NCBI GenBank assembly: GCA_934635225.1
Contig: CAKTYZ010000026.1
Span: 1 to 28,995 of the forward strand
Reading direction: 5' to 3'
DNA from: an uncultured Kiritimatiellota bacterium
GTDB lineage: Bacteria > Verrucomicrobiota > Kiritimatiellia > RFP12 > UBA1067
Length of the DNA: 28,995 nucleotides
The notes under the pieces are model-generated. The model had not been told where the DNA came from, made no database searches, and worked only from the letters and a program-made list of their open reading frames with translations. Within the stretch, counting starts at the first letter, position 1, and each line of letters opens with the position of its first letter. The position numbers and the translations under genes are program-made. Below are positions 1 through 7,727 of this stretch, one piece after another.

Positions 1-32
1 CCGCCCGCGCGAGAGTAGGACGCCGCCGGCTC
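1..32 (+). rRNA. rrf: 5S ribosomal RNA, 3' end only (partial)
   Basis: The first bases carry the conserved 3' part of bacterial 5S rRNA: GCGAGAGTAGG at about 9-19, followed by a GC-rich segment (CGCCGCCGGCTC) that in a complete molecule would pair with the 5' end to form helix I. In E. coli 5S the same AGTAGG is followed by 14 nt to the 3' end, which puts this end at about 31-33. A terminator follows directly. The rest of the gene, and presumably the 16S-23S genes, lie left of the window. The identification rests on a short motif plus context. Confidence 0.85.
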
Positions 33-50
33 TTTTCTTTTCCGCCTCCG

Positions 51-84
51 GAGACGCGCGCTTGCGCGTCTCTCCTTTTTTTTT
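51..84 (+). terminator. Rho-independent terminator of the rRNA operon
   Basis: A perfect 9-bp stem, GAGACGCGC (51-59) with GCGCGTCTC (64-72), closed by a GCTT loop, is followed by TCC and nine T residues (76-84). It sits about 20 nt after the 5S 3' end and should end rRNA transcription before the surface-protein operon. Confidence 0.9.
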
Positions 85-105
85 GTGGTGTTCAACTGTT
101 GTCAT

Positions 106-135
106 GAGGTTAAGACTTTGGAGGTTAAGACTTTG
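106..135. repeat. Perfect 15-bp tandem direct repeat
   Basis: GAGGTTAAGACTTTG occurs twice back to back, at 106-120 and 121-135. It lies in the roughly 295-bp region between the rRNA terminator and the 1968-residue surface-protein gene. The rest of that region (136-264) is AT-rich and I see no gene in it. A short duplication or a paired protein-binding site are both possible. Confidence 0.8.
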
Positions 136-264
136 GGAATAGTGAATGCCGTCAAAGACTGATCCTGGCCGATTTTTGAATTTACAAGCACAGGAGAGTG
201 AAAATGTTTTTTTAGACCAGTAAACGGGCATCTTGTCGTATGTGTGCGTTCCGTAATCTGTGTC

Positions 265-308
265 TGCGATTTTATCGCAATACAAGAAGATGTGAAAATA
301 ATTTCACA
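265..308. promoter_or_regulatory. Two palindromes upstream of the surface-protein operon
   Basis: TGCGAT-TTT-ATCGCA (265-279) and TGTGAAA-ATAA-TTTCACA (291-308) are perfect inverted repeats with 6-bp and 7-bp arms. Both lie just upstream of the extended -10 at 332-340. The second has the size and symmetry of a dimeric regulator site; its half-site resembles the TGTGA/TCACA halves of CRP-like sites, but the spacing is shorter than the classic CRP site. Function is inferred from position and symmetry only. Confidence 0.5.
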
Positions 309-331
309 TACAACACGGATTCTAAGGGAAG

Positions 332-340
332 TGCTAAAAT
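332..340 (+). promoter_or_regulatory. Extended -10 promoter of the surface-protein operon
   Basis: TG-C-TAAAAT forms an extended -10 about 40 nt before the ATG at 380. There is no convincing -35 at 17 bp, which fits an activator-dependent or extended -10 promoter. The start of transcription would be near 347, leaving a leader of about 33 nt that contains AAAGGAG and AGGTGA. Confidence 0.5.
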
Positions 341-379
341 ATGTGCACCAAAAACCCAAAAGGAGACAGGTGACACGTT

Positions 380-3300
380 ATGTACGCAAGATTCAAGTGG
401 TTCATTCGGCAAGTGAGTTGGCTCGTCTTGACAGCCGTCTTTTCGACGAATCCATGGTCCGTTCGCGCGGACGCAGAGGAGATGCTCAATGCGGCGGTGG
501 CGTACTCGGATGACAACGTTGGAACGATTGCTGATGAAAAGGCTCTCCGCAAGGCGTTCTGTGCGGCCCCGACGGACGGCACGGCGGCGACGGTCACGCT
601 CGGCGCGGACATCACGCTGGAGACGCTGTACGCGGCCGAGAACTTCGGCACCGAGAAACTCGACGACAACGCCGAGGGCGATACGTTCAACCGCTACAAG
701 GTCGGTGTTCACCCGACGGAGGAGGATCCGAACCACTGGAATCCGCTTGTGACGGGGCAGACGCAGGAACAGCGTCTGGTCTACGGTGCGTATTACCATA
801 TGTCCGCCACGGACGAGCGCATTGCGCGCCTCGTCGTCAAGTCGGGCCAGAAAATCGTCCTCGACCTGAACGGCCACACGATCCAGAAGAACGCCCGCGC
901 GACGCATGGCGACTGGTCGGAAGTCTGCACCGACATCATCGGCAACTACGGCACGCTGGAAATCGTGGATAGCTCCACGGGCGCGAAGGGCACAGTCAAG
1001 GGCATTGGCTACACTACCTGTGGCGGAGCCGTCCTCCATAACTATGCGGGCGCGAAGATGACCGTCACGGGTGTCAACGTGGACGGCAATGCGGTGGGCA
1101 TGAGCGCCGGCACGGGCCAGTACGCCATCGCGAACGAGGGCGGCACGCTCACGCTTGATGGCGTGAACGTCCACGACACGGCGACCTCGGCCTCGCTCAT
1201 AATGAGCAATGGCGGGACGGTCACGATCAAGAACGCGACGCTCAGCCACCCCGCGGCCAAGGTGATCAATGCAAAGGGCGGCGAGATCAACATCGAGAGC
1301 GCGTCCGTGACGTCCGAAAAGTATGCAGTCTTCGTGACCGGGGACGCGAGGGTCAACGTGAACGGTTCCCTGACAATCGAGGGGACGGGCACGCTGTACG
1401 TCGAGGGCGACGCGGCGGCGCTCACCAAGAAGCCGGGTGTTGAACTTTCTGCGCCGGCGGGCTTCACCTGGGTGGAAAATGACGGTGTACAGGTTCTGAA
1501 GTCGTTTGTCGCCAAGGTCGGCGAGACGGCGTATGTGACGATTGCCGAGGCGATCGCGGAGCTTTCCGCCGAGAACCACACGCTCACGCTCCTGAACGAA
1601 AACGCCTGGGACGCGGCAACGCCGGTCTACTGGGCGGCGGGTACGCAGAGCGGCTACGCGGCGACGCTGACGGAAGCGCTGACGGCGGCGTACAAGGCGG
1701 ATGCGGGCGCGATCACGGTGGTCTGCCGTCCGGGCGCGGATGTCGGCAAGATGACCCACGGACACGTCGCGGACGACCTCACGATCTACGGCAATGACGC
1801 CTACCTTTCGGGCGGCGAGTGTGACCTGGAGGTCGATACCTACACGTTCAGCCGCGCGACGGGCGCGCAGGCGAATGACGGCGTGAGTCTCGACAAGGAC
1901 ATCGCGATCACGGCCTACGAGCTGGACAACCTCGGCGTGTGGGGCCAGCGTCACACGGTCCACAAGGTGACGGTCAACCTGACCGACTGTGACGGCAAGG
2001 CCCTTGAGGGCAAGACGAATGTCCAGCGCGTCTACATTTCGGGCACGACGGGCGTTAACGACATCACGCTCACGGACTGCGACTTCCTCACGAAAGCGAC
2101 CGCCGTCTACTCGAATGCGGACGGCGCGATCAAGGCGGTGAACTGCTCCTTCACGGACGGTCAGGTTCCGTTCAACATCAACCACAAGGCGAACGGCACG
2201 CAGACGGTCGCGGTCGAGAACTGCAGGTTCACGAACTGTGGCGACGCCGGCGACTGGAAGCAGTTCGCCGCGCCGCTTCGCCTTGTCAACAGCGGGGCGG
2301 GCACGCAGTCGGCCGAGGTGATGGGCTGCACGTTTGCGGACACGGTCGGCGCGAACGGCGACATCCTCCTCGGAGACGGCCGGACGGGCCAGACGTCGAA
2401 CGACGTTGAATTGAAGGTTGTCAAAACGGCGGCGAACATCCAGGCGCAGAAGCCGGGCTACTACGGCGGCGAGACGGTGGACGCGACGAAGAAGGCCACG
2501 GCTGCGTCTCCCGCCGAGGGCACGCTCGAAACGAGCGTCGCAAAGCTGCTGCCGGTCAACGACGGTTCCGAGGCGCATCCGTACTCGCGCGAACAGTTCG
2601 CGGCGATGACGCGCGCGGAGTACAGCGCGGCGCAGAAACGCCTCGGCGGCACGCTGTACGTCAACGTCGGCGACTACGCCTACGAGAAGGACGGCGTACT
2701 CGGCAACGGCGTGCGGAACGACACGCCCGGACAGGTCCCCGACCACGCGAAGCTGAACGCCTATGGCGAGAACGGGTATCTCGGCGAAAAGAACGACGGC
2801 GCGAACGGCCATGCGGTCGTCTTCGTCGGCGGCACGATCACGAGCGGCGTGACAGGCTACTCATCCATGGACAGCATCGGGACGAGTCTCCTCCTCGCCG
2901 TGCCGGCCTACACGAAGGTGACGTTCAAGGAGACGGCGTTCAAGAACGTGCTGAGCTTCAACTACCAGCTCTACACGTCGCCGTGGAGCCAGCTCGGCGG
3001 CCTTACGTTCAACGGCTGCACTTTCGACGGTATCATCGTCGGCGCGATCGCCGCGCAGGAACTCGCGTTCAACGGCTGTACGTTCAACGACTACATGAAC
3101 ACGACGAGCGCGAACAACTCGAACCCGACGTGGATCCGTCCCGCCTACGGAAACTGGACGAAGGGCGATAACGAGGGCCAGGGCACGGACTTCCGTTCGC
3201 TCACGAACATCACCTTCGCGGACAACACGGTGACAAGCACGCGCCCGGTCAAGTTCGAGTGGATGGCGCAGTGGGAGATGGCGACGACTGTGAAGGTGAC

Positions 3301-6286
3301 GAACAACACGTTCGACATCACGCCGCAGGAGGGTGACACCTCGACCAAGAACGTGGGCCTCTACTTCGGAACAAGAGCCAAGATCGATCTTGTCATCGAC
3401 GAAAACAAAAAGAGCAACGAAACGGCGGCTCTCTACACGGCGGTGTACAAGGCCCCGACGGATGTGACCTACGTCGGTCTGCCGGCGGGCTCGACCGTGA
3501 AGGACACGGCGGGCGAAGAGGTGGCCACTGAGGATGCGCTGGCGTGGAAGACGACCGACAAGATCACGCTGAAGACGACCGAGGAAGTCGCGTCCGTCAC
3601 GAATGCCAAGGGCGTGTCCGTGAACTTCGCGACCCTCGCCGACGCGATTGCGGCGGCGAAGGACGGCGAAACCGTTAAGTTGCTCGCGGACACGAACGGC
3701 GACGGCATCGCGATTGCGCCCAACACCTTCAAGACGGGGTTGACGGTTGACTTTGGCGGTCACACCTACACGGTTGGCGGACTCCTCGTTGGCAGTTCGG
3801 GCACCGCGAGCAACGGTTTCCAGCTGAACGCGGGCAACAGGATCACCTTCAAGAACGGTGCGATTGTCGGTGCGACCGCGACGGCGGGGGCCGGAACGGA
3901 CTGGAAGGGAGCCCCGGCGATTCTGATCCAGAACTACTGCGATTTGACGCTGGAGCAGATGACCGTCAAGGGCGGTGACGAGACCTGCTACACGCTCTCC
4001 AACAACAATGGCGAGATTGTCATCGACGGATCGACCGTTGTGGCGGGGAAGGGAACGAAATACGGCCCCTTTGCGTTCGACGTGTGCCGCTATTCGAGCT
4101 ATCCGTCGGTGCATGTCACGGTCAAGGGCGCGAGTGTGATTGATGGCAATGTCGAGATCAGCGGCACGGTCACCGACGGTCAGTCCCGCCAGCTCGATAT
4201 CGAGGGCGGCATGTTCAAGGGGGCGTTCAAGGTGGTCAATCAGCCCGCCAACATTGCCATTTCGGGCGGCACGTTCTCGATGGCGGTTGACGCGGTGTAC
4301 TGTGCGGCGGGCTTCATCCCGACGGAGAACGGCGACGGCACCTACGGCGTGAAGGAGGGTACGTACGTCGCCCAGATTGGCACCACCGGCTACGAGACGC
4401 TGCAGGCGGCGTTTGACGCGGCGCAGGACGGCGAAATCGTGAAGTTGCTCGCGGACATTACGCATGAGGGTTCGCAGCTGGTCATTGCGGCGGACAAGAG
4501 GCTGACGCTCGACTTGAACGGCAAGACCCTGAAGGTCAGCAAATTCACCGCAAAGGCGGCGCAGGTGTCGGTTTTGGGCAGCCTGACCGTGACAGACGGC
4601 AGCGCGGCGCAGACGGGCGTCATCTGCTCGGATTATACGGGTACTGCGGGTCTGGTTGTCTGCGTCGAAGAGAACGGCGCACTGACCATGAAGGGCGGCA
4701 GGATTACCACGGAAGGAATGGCGCAAGCCGGCAATGCCGTCAAGATTGCCACGGGTGGCACGGTCGAGATGACCGGCGGCACGATCGTCTGCGACGCGAA
4801 GCGAAACAATGTGGCCGTCAATCTCGCGGGCTCCTCCTCTCGCTTCACGATGACGGGCGGTTCGGTCGTTGCTGACAACGGCGAATCCACGACGGCGATT
4901 CTTGCGAAGTCGTCTGAGAGCACGCTTGCCATCAGCGATGCGGCGAAGGTTTCCGGCCCGACGGCGGTGTCCGCAAAGTCCGAAGCCACAACGATTTCAG
5001 GCGGCACGTTCAAAGGCACGATCAAAGCCAACAAGGGCGTTTCAGGCGGCACGTTCGACCGCGAAGTTCCGTTGGATGTGTGCACGGACTATCATGAATC
5101 GCTGAAGAATGAAGACGGCACTTACGGCATCTTCCCGTTTACGGCGATTGACGTCAAGACGTCCATCGACGGCGCAGCGACTGTCCGCGTCCGCGTCTCG
5201 CGCAGCCTGCTGGACCGCGCGGGAGGGACGACTCTCGAAGAAAAGGTTGCCAACCTCGGAAAGCCGGAAGCGAACGGCAACCTCGCATGGGTGAATGGTG
5301 TGACGGGCCTTGAGGCCGACAAGGCCGTGCATGCGGTTGACGTCCCGCAAAACAAGTATACGAAAGAGGGCGGCGTATTCATTCAGGCGCCCGTTCCAGT
5401 GCCGAAGAACTCGGACGCGGCCGTCTCCTATTCAATTGACGGGGTCGATGCAGACGGTCGCGTCATCGTGGCCGGGACGGAGACGGCTTCCGGCAGCCTC
5501 AAGATTGTCTTGGCCGACATCGAGACGAGTGCGCGGTTCAGGGTGAACGTGTTCGTCCGCTCGAACGACGGCACAACGGTGGCGAAGCTCGTCTCCGAGA
5601 ATACGGTCGGCGTCCTGAAGACGGCGACGTCCGCGAAGAAGGCGATTATCGCCGTGCCGTGGCTGTCGTTGGCGGATGGCGGGAATATCTCGGTCGCGAA
5701 CCTCGTCAAGACGGCGGGCCTGACGAAGGGCGACAGGCTGAACGTCTACAACAAGGCCGAGAAGCGGTACGATGTCTACGAACTCACGGCGGGCAAGGCG
5801 TGGAATCCGATTGCGATCTACAAGATTGGCGCGGACGGGGCGGTCGAGACGGTCTCTTCTGGCTCACCCGAGGCGACGACAGTCGCGCGCGGCAGCGGTG
5901 TCTGGTTGGAACGTCAGGATACGAAACAGCCAATCGTCTCCTACGGTCAGGTCCCGACCGAAGAAGTCATGACGACAATAGACGCGGGCACAAAGGAGAC
6001 GCCGACATGGGACCTGCTCGCCGTTCCGACGACGGAGGCGGTCGATCTCGCCGCGACATTCGGCACGGACGCGAACGACAGGATCCTCGTGCCGACCGAG
6101 GGTGCGCCGAGGGTCTACACCGTGGAAGACGGCGCGTGGGGCGCGACGAAGACCGTGGAGGTGATTGACCGCTGGGGCAACAAGACGGGCGGCGTCAAGG
6201 TCATCCGCGAAGCCGTGACGACGCTCCCGGCAGGAACGGGCTTCTGGTACCTGAACGGCGGTGACGCGACGAAGGTCAACTGGTAA
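380..6286 (+). CDS. Giant secreted right-handed beta-helix (adhesin-like) surface protein
   Basis: A 1968-residue protein with an N-terminal signal peptide (about 1-31, cleavage near SVRA|DAE). The body is low-complexity beta-helix sequence with many GGT and DGxT turns, for example ISGGTF and MTGGTI, and short Asp/Asn-rich strands, as in pectate-lyase-like parallel beta-helices. A repeated module of the form VAxIGxTxYxTLxxAxxAAxDGExVKLLAD begins near residues 376, 1072 and 1329. The last ~220 residues (from about 1750, starting KKAIIAVPWLSLADGG) form a different, globular-looking domain. I see no catalytic motif, no PEP-CTERM signal and no C-terminal membrane anchor. Translation probably uses AGGTGA six nt before the ATG. 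It is first in an operon with the next two secreted-protein genes. Adhesion or matrix function is inference; a polysaccharide lyase cannot be excluded but no lyase signature is visible. Confidence 0.85.
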   Translation: MYARFKWFIRQVSWLVLTAVFSTNPWSVRADAEEMLNAAVAYSDDNVGTIADEKALRKAFCAAPTDGTAATVTLGADITLETLYAAENFGTEKLDDNAEGDTFNRYKVGVHPTEEDPNHWNPLVTGQTQEQRLVYGAYYHMSATDERIARLVVKSGQKIVLDLNGHTIQKNARATHGDWSEVCTDIIGNYGTLEIVDSSTGAKGTVKGIGYTTCGGAVLHNYAGAKMTVTGVNVDGNAVGMSAGTGQYAIANEGGTLTLDGVNVHDTATSASLIMSNGGTVTIKNATLSHPAAKVINAKGGEINIESASVTSEKYAVFVTGDARVNVNGSLTIEGTGTLYVEGDAAALTKKPGVELSAPAGFTWVENDGVQVLKSFVAKVGETAYVTIAEAIAELSAENHTLTLLNENAWDAATPVYWAAGTQSGYAATLTEALTAAYKADAGAITVVCRPGADVGKMTHGHVADDLTIYGNDAYLSGGECDLEVDTYTFSRATGAQANDGVSLDKDIAITAYELDNLGVWGQRHTVHKVTVNLTDCDGKALEGKTNVQRVYISGTTGVNDITLTDCDFLTKATAVYSNADGAIKAVNCSFTDGQVPFNINHKANGTQTVAVENCRFTNCGDAGDWKQFAAPLRLVNSGAGTQSAEVMGCTFADTVGANGDILLGDGRTGQTSNDVELKVVKTAANIQAQKPGYYGGETVDATKKATAASPAEGTLETSVAKLLPVNDGSEAHPYSREQFAAMTRAEYSAAQKRLGGTLYVNVGDYAYEKDGVLGNGVRNDTPGQVPDHAKLNAYGENGYLGEKNDGANGHAVVFVGGTITSGVTGYSSMDSIGTSLLLAVPAYTKVTFKETAFKNVLSFNYQLYTSPWSQLGGLTFNGCTFDGIIVGAIAAQELAFNGCTFNDYMNTTSANNSNPTWIRPAYGNWTKGDNEGQGTDFRSLTNITFADNTVTSTRPVKFEWMAQWEMATTVKVTNNTFDITPQEGDTSTKNVGLYFGTRAKIDLVIDENKKSNETAALYTAVYKAPTDVTYVGLPAGSTVKDTAGEEVATEDALAWKTTDKITLKTTEEVASVTNAKGVSVNFATLADAIAAAKDGETVKLLADTNGDGIAIAPNTFKTGLTVDFGGHTYTVGGLLVGSSGTASNGFQLNAGNRITFKNGAIVGATATAGAGTDWKGAPAILIQNYCDLTLEQMTVKGGDETCYTLSNNNGEIVIDGSTVVAGKGTKYGPFAFDVCRYSSYPSVHVTVKGASVIDGNVEISGTVTDGQSRQLDIEGGMFKGAFKVVNQPANIAISGGTFSMAVDAVYCAAGFIPTENGDGTYGVKEGTYVAQIGTTGYETLQAAFDAAQDGEIVKLLADITHEGSQLVIAADKRLTLDLNGKTLKVSKFTAKAAQVSVLGSLTVTDGSAAQTGVICSDYTGTAGLVVCVEENGALTMKGGRITTEGMAQAGNAVKIATGGTVEMTGGTIVCDAKRNNVAVNLAGSSSRFTMTGGSVVADNGESTTAILAKSSESTLAISDAAKVSGPTAVSAKSEATTISGGTFKGTIKANKGVSGGTFDREVPLDVCTDYHESLKNEDGTYGIFPFTAIDVKTSIDGAATVRVRVSRSLLDRAGGTTLEEKVANLGKPEANGNLAWVNGVTGLEADKAVHAVDVPQNKYTKEGGVFIQAPVPVPKNSDAAVSYSIDGVDADGRVIVAGTETASGSLKIVLADIETSARFRVNVFVRSNDGTTVAKLVSENTVGVLKTATSAKKAIIAVPWLSLADGGNISVANLVKTAGLTKGDRLNVYNKAEKRYDVYELTAGKAWNPIAIYKIGADGAVETVSSGSPEATTVARGSGVWLERQDTKQPIVSYGQVPTEEVMTTIDAGTKETPTWDLLAVPTTEAVDLAATFGTDANDRILVPTEGAPRVYTVEDGAWGATKTVEVIDRWGNKTGGVKVIREAVTTLPAGTGFWYLNGGDATKVNW

Positions 6287-6319
6287 GACGGCAGAACTTA
6301 GAAGAAAGGAAATGGACTC

Positions 6320-6868
6320 ATGAAGAAACTCATGGCATTGACTGTCTTGGCATGTGCGGCGTTTACCGCGTCTGCCGAGGACAGTTTCCTCTACTGGATG
6401 GTGGATGTCGGTGGCAAGGAGGATTACAACTTCAATTATGCGACCATCAAGGCGAAGGACGCATCGGGGAATACGAGCGACTGCCTTTCGCTTTATGGAT
6501 CGGACAGTGCGGAGCCTCTCGGCACCAAGCTCTATGCGGCGAACTACGGTGACAACGGAAACTTCGATCCTGGCTCGACGACGGGCTATGGCGCGTTTGC
6601 GGGTGTTGGCGGCTATGGCATGGGTAGCCGGTTTCTTGTCGAACTTTGGACAGACGGCTTCACGGCCTCGGATTCGGCAAATCGCGTCGCGTTCGGGTGG
6701 CTCTCGTATGACGACGTCAAGAACAGCATCTTCGCGGCGGGCAACCTGTCGGGCGCGTCGGCGTTCACGGTTGGTTCGGCGATGCTTGTGCCAGAACCGA
6801 CATCGGGCTTGCTGATGTTGCTGGGATTCGCGGGGCTTGCGCTGCGCCGCAAGCGGAAGTTCGCCTGA
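6320..6868 (+). CDS. PEP-CTERM sorting-domain protein
   Basis: A 182-residue protein with a clear signal peptide (1-19, cleavage at TASA|EDS) and a textbook PEP-CTERM tail: VPEP at 157-160, a hydrophobic stretch, then the basic end RRKRKFA. In known systems this tail is recognised by an exosortase (EpsH/XrtA type) in the inner membrane, which cuts and delivers the protein to the surface or exopolysaccharide. No exosortase gene is in this window. The mature part is Gly-, Tyr- and Asp-rich without a recognised domain. AAAGGA lies 9 nt before the ATG, and the gene starts 33 nt after the giant beta-helix gene, so the two are very likely cotranscribed. Confidence 0.9.
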   Translation: MKKLMALTVLACAAFTASAEDSFLYWMVDVGGKEDYNFNYATIKAKDASGNTSDCLSLYGSDSAEPLGTKLYAANYGDNGNFDPGSTTGYGAFAGVGGYGMGSRFLVELWTDGFTASDSANRVAFGWLSYDDVKNSIFAAGNLSGASAFTVGSAMLVPEPTSGLLMLLGFAGLALRRKRKFA

Positions 6869-6913
6869 GGCGGGGTTGTTGACACAAGGATTCCACAAGA
6901 GAAGGAGAATGAC

Positions 6914-7675
6914 ATGAACATGAAGAATCTTGTTGCGATGGGCGTGCTGGTGGCATCTGTCTCTGCGTTCGCGGCGGCGAATGACCTCGTGCTGACATTT
7001 TCGTCCGCAGGTCCCGACCGGTATGCGGACGGCACGCAGGTGCTGGACGGCGAGTGCTACGCGCTCGTGTGGTTGCCCAAAGGCTCGACGGGCTTTGCTA
7101 TTGCCGCTGATGGCAAGACGGTTGATTCGACGCAGGGCGAAGTCGTTCTCACGGCACCTGTCGCGCAGGGAGGCAAGTGCCCGACGGTCGTCTTTGAGGT
7201 CGATGCGGCGTTTGCGGCACGGCATTCGGCGGGTACGTGGTGCGTCTATCTGCTGGACACGCGGCGGTATGCCGAAAACGGGGCGGTCTCGCTTGCTGGG
7301 ACGGCGAACGGTCGCGCACGGGCGGTGAACGCGCTTGGCCAGATCGCGGGCGTCTCGGTCCAGGTCGGCGAAGCTGCCGCGCCTGTCACGTCGGCAGGGC
7401 TGGCGGGTGCGGTCGCGGGGAGCGCTTCCGTCGAGCCGAAGGACGTGCCACAACCAGTGATCAAGAGCATTCGCGTGGCGGATGGATTTGTCTATGTGAC
7501 GGTTGCGAACACTGTGCCGTATCTGCAATATAACCTCACGGCGGGAGCGAATCCCGAAAATCTGAATGAGTCACGGGCGGCACAGACACCGGTCAACGGC
7601 AAGGCGGGAGAGGAAATCATCCTTGTCACGCCGGTGAAGGCGGGAGGAGCGTTCTTTCGAGTTAATCGCAACTGA
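6914..7675 (+). CDS. Small secreted protein with a C-terminal beta-sandwich-like module
   Basis: A 253-residue protein with a signal peptide (about 1-21, ending SAFA|AAND). AAGGAG six nt upstream supports the ATG at 6914. The middle contains two cysteine-bearing beta-rich stretches. The final ~70 residues, from IKSIRVADGFVYV to the terminal FFRVNRN, look like a small beta-sandwich module; a similar ending (FYRLRVSRP) closes the peptidase-like protein at 12447. I do not recognise a family. It is the third gene of the surface-protein operon (45-nt gap after the PEP-CTERM gene). No terminator hairpin with a T tract follows; the next promoter begins about 15 nt downstream. Confidence 0.8.
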   Translation: MNMKNLVAMGVLVASVSAFAAANDLVLTFSSAGPDRYADGTQVLDGECYALVWLPKGSTGFAIAADGKTVDSTQGEVVLTAPVAQGGKCPTVVFEVDAAFAARHSAGTWCVYLLDTRRYAENGAVSLAGTANGRARAVNALGQIAGVSVQVGEAAAPVTSAGLAGAVAGSASVEPKDVPQPVIKSIRVADGFVYVTVANTVPYLQYNLTAGANPENLNESRAAQTPVNGKAGEEIILVTPVKAGGAFFRVNRN

Positions 7676-7687
7676 TGATTCGATTCC

Positions 7688-7718
7688 TTGCCCCGCATGA
7701 GCGCATTTTTGGTATACT
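7688..7718 (+). promoter_or_regulatory. Sigma-70-type extended -10 promoter, near-leaderless
   Basis: TGG-TATACT (7710-7718) is an extended -10; a weak -35, TTGCCC (7688-7693), is 19 bp upstream. Transcription should start near 7725, only about 3 nt before the GTG at 7728, leaving no room for a Shine-Dalgarno sequence. GCGCATTTTTGGTAT (7701-7715) is nearly identical to the promoter at 10456. Confidence 0.7.
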
Positions 7719-7727
7719 AAACAAAGA

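Noticed and set aside
193..211. Minimal ORF after GGAG (ATG TTT TTT TAG at about 204)
   Set aside because: A three-residue reading frame in an AT-rich region with no promoter in front; nothing else supports a leader peptide.
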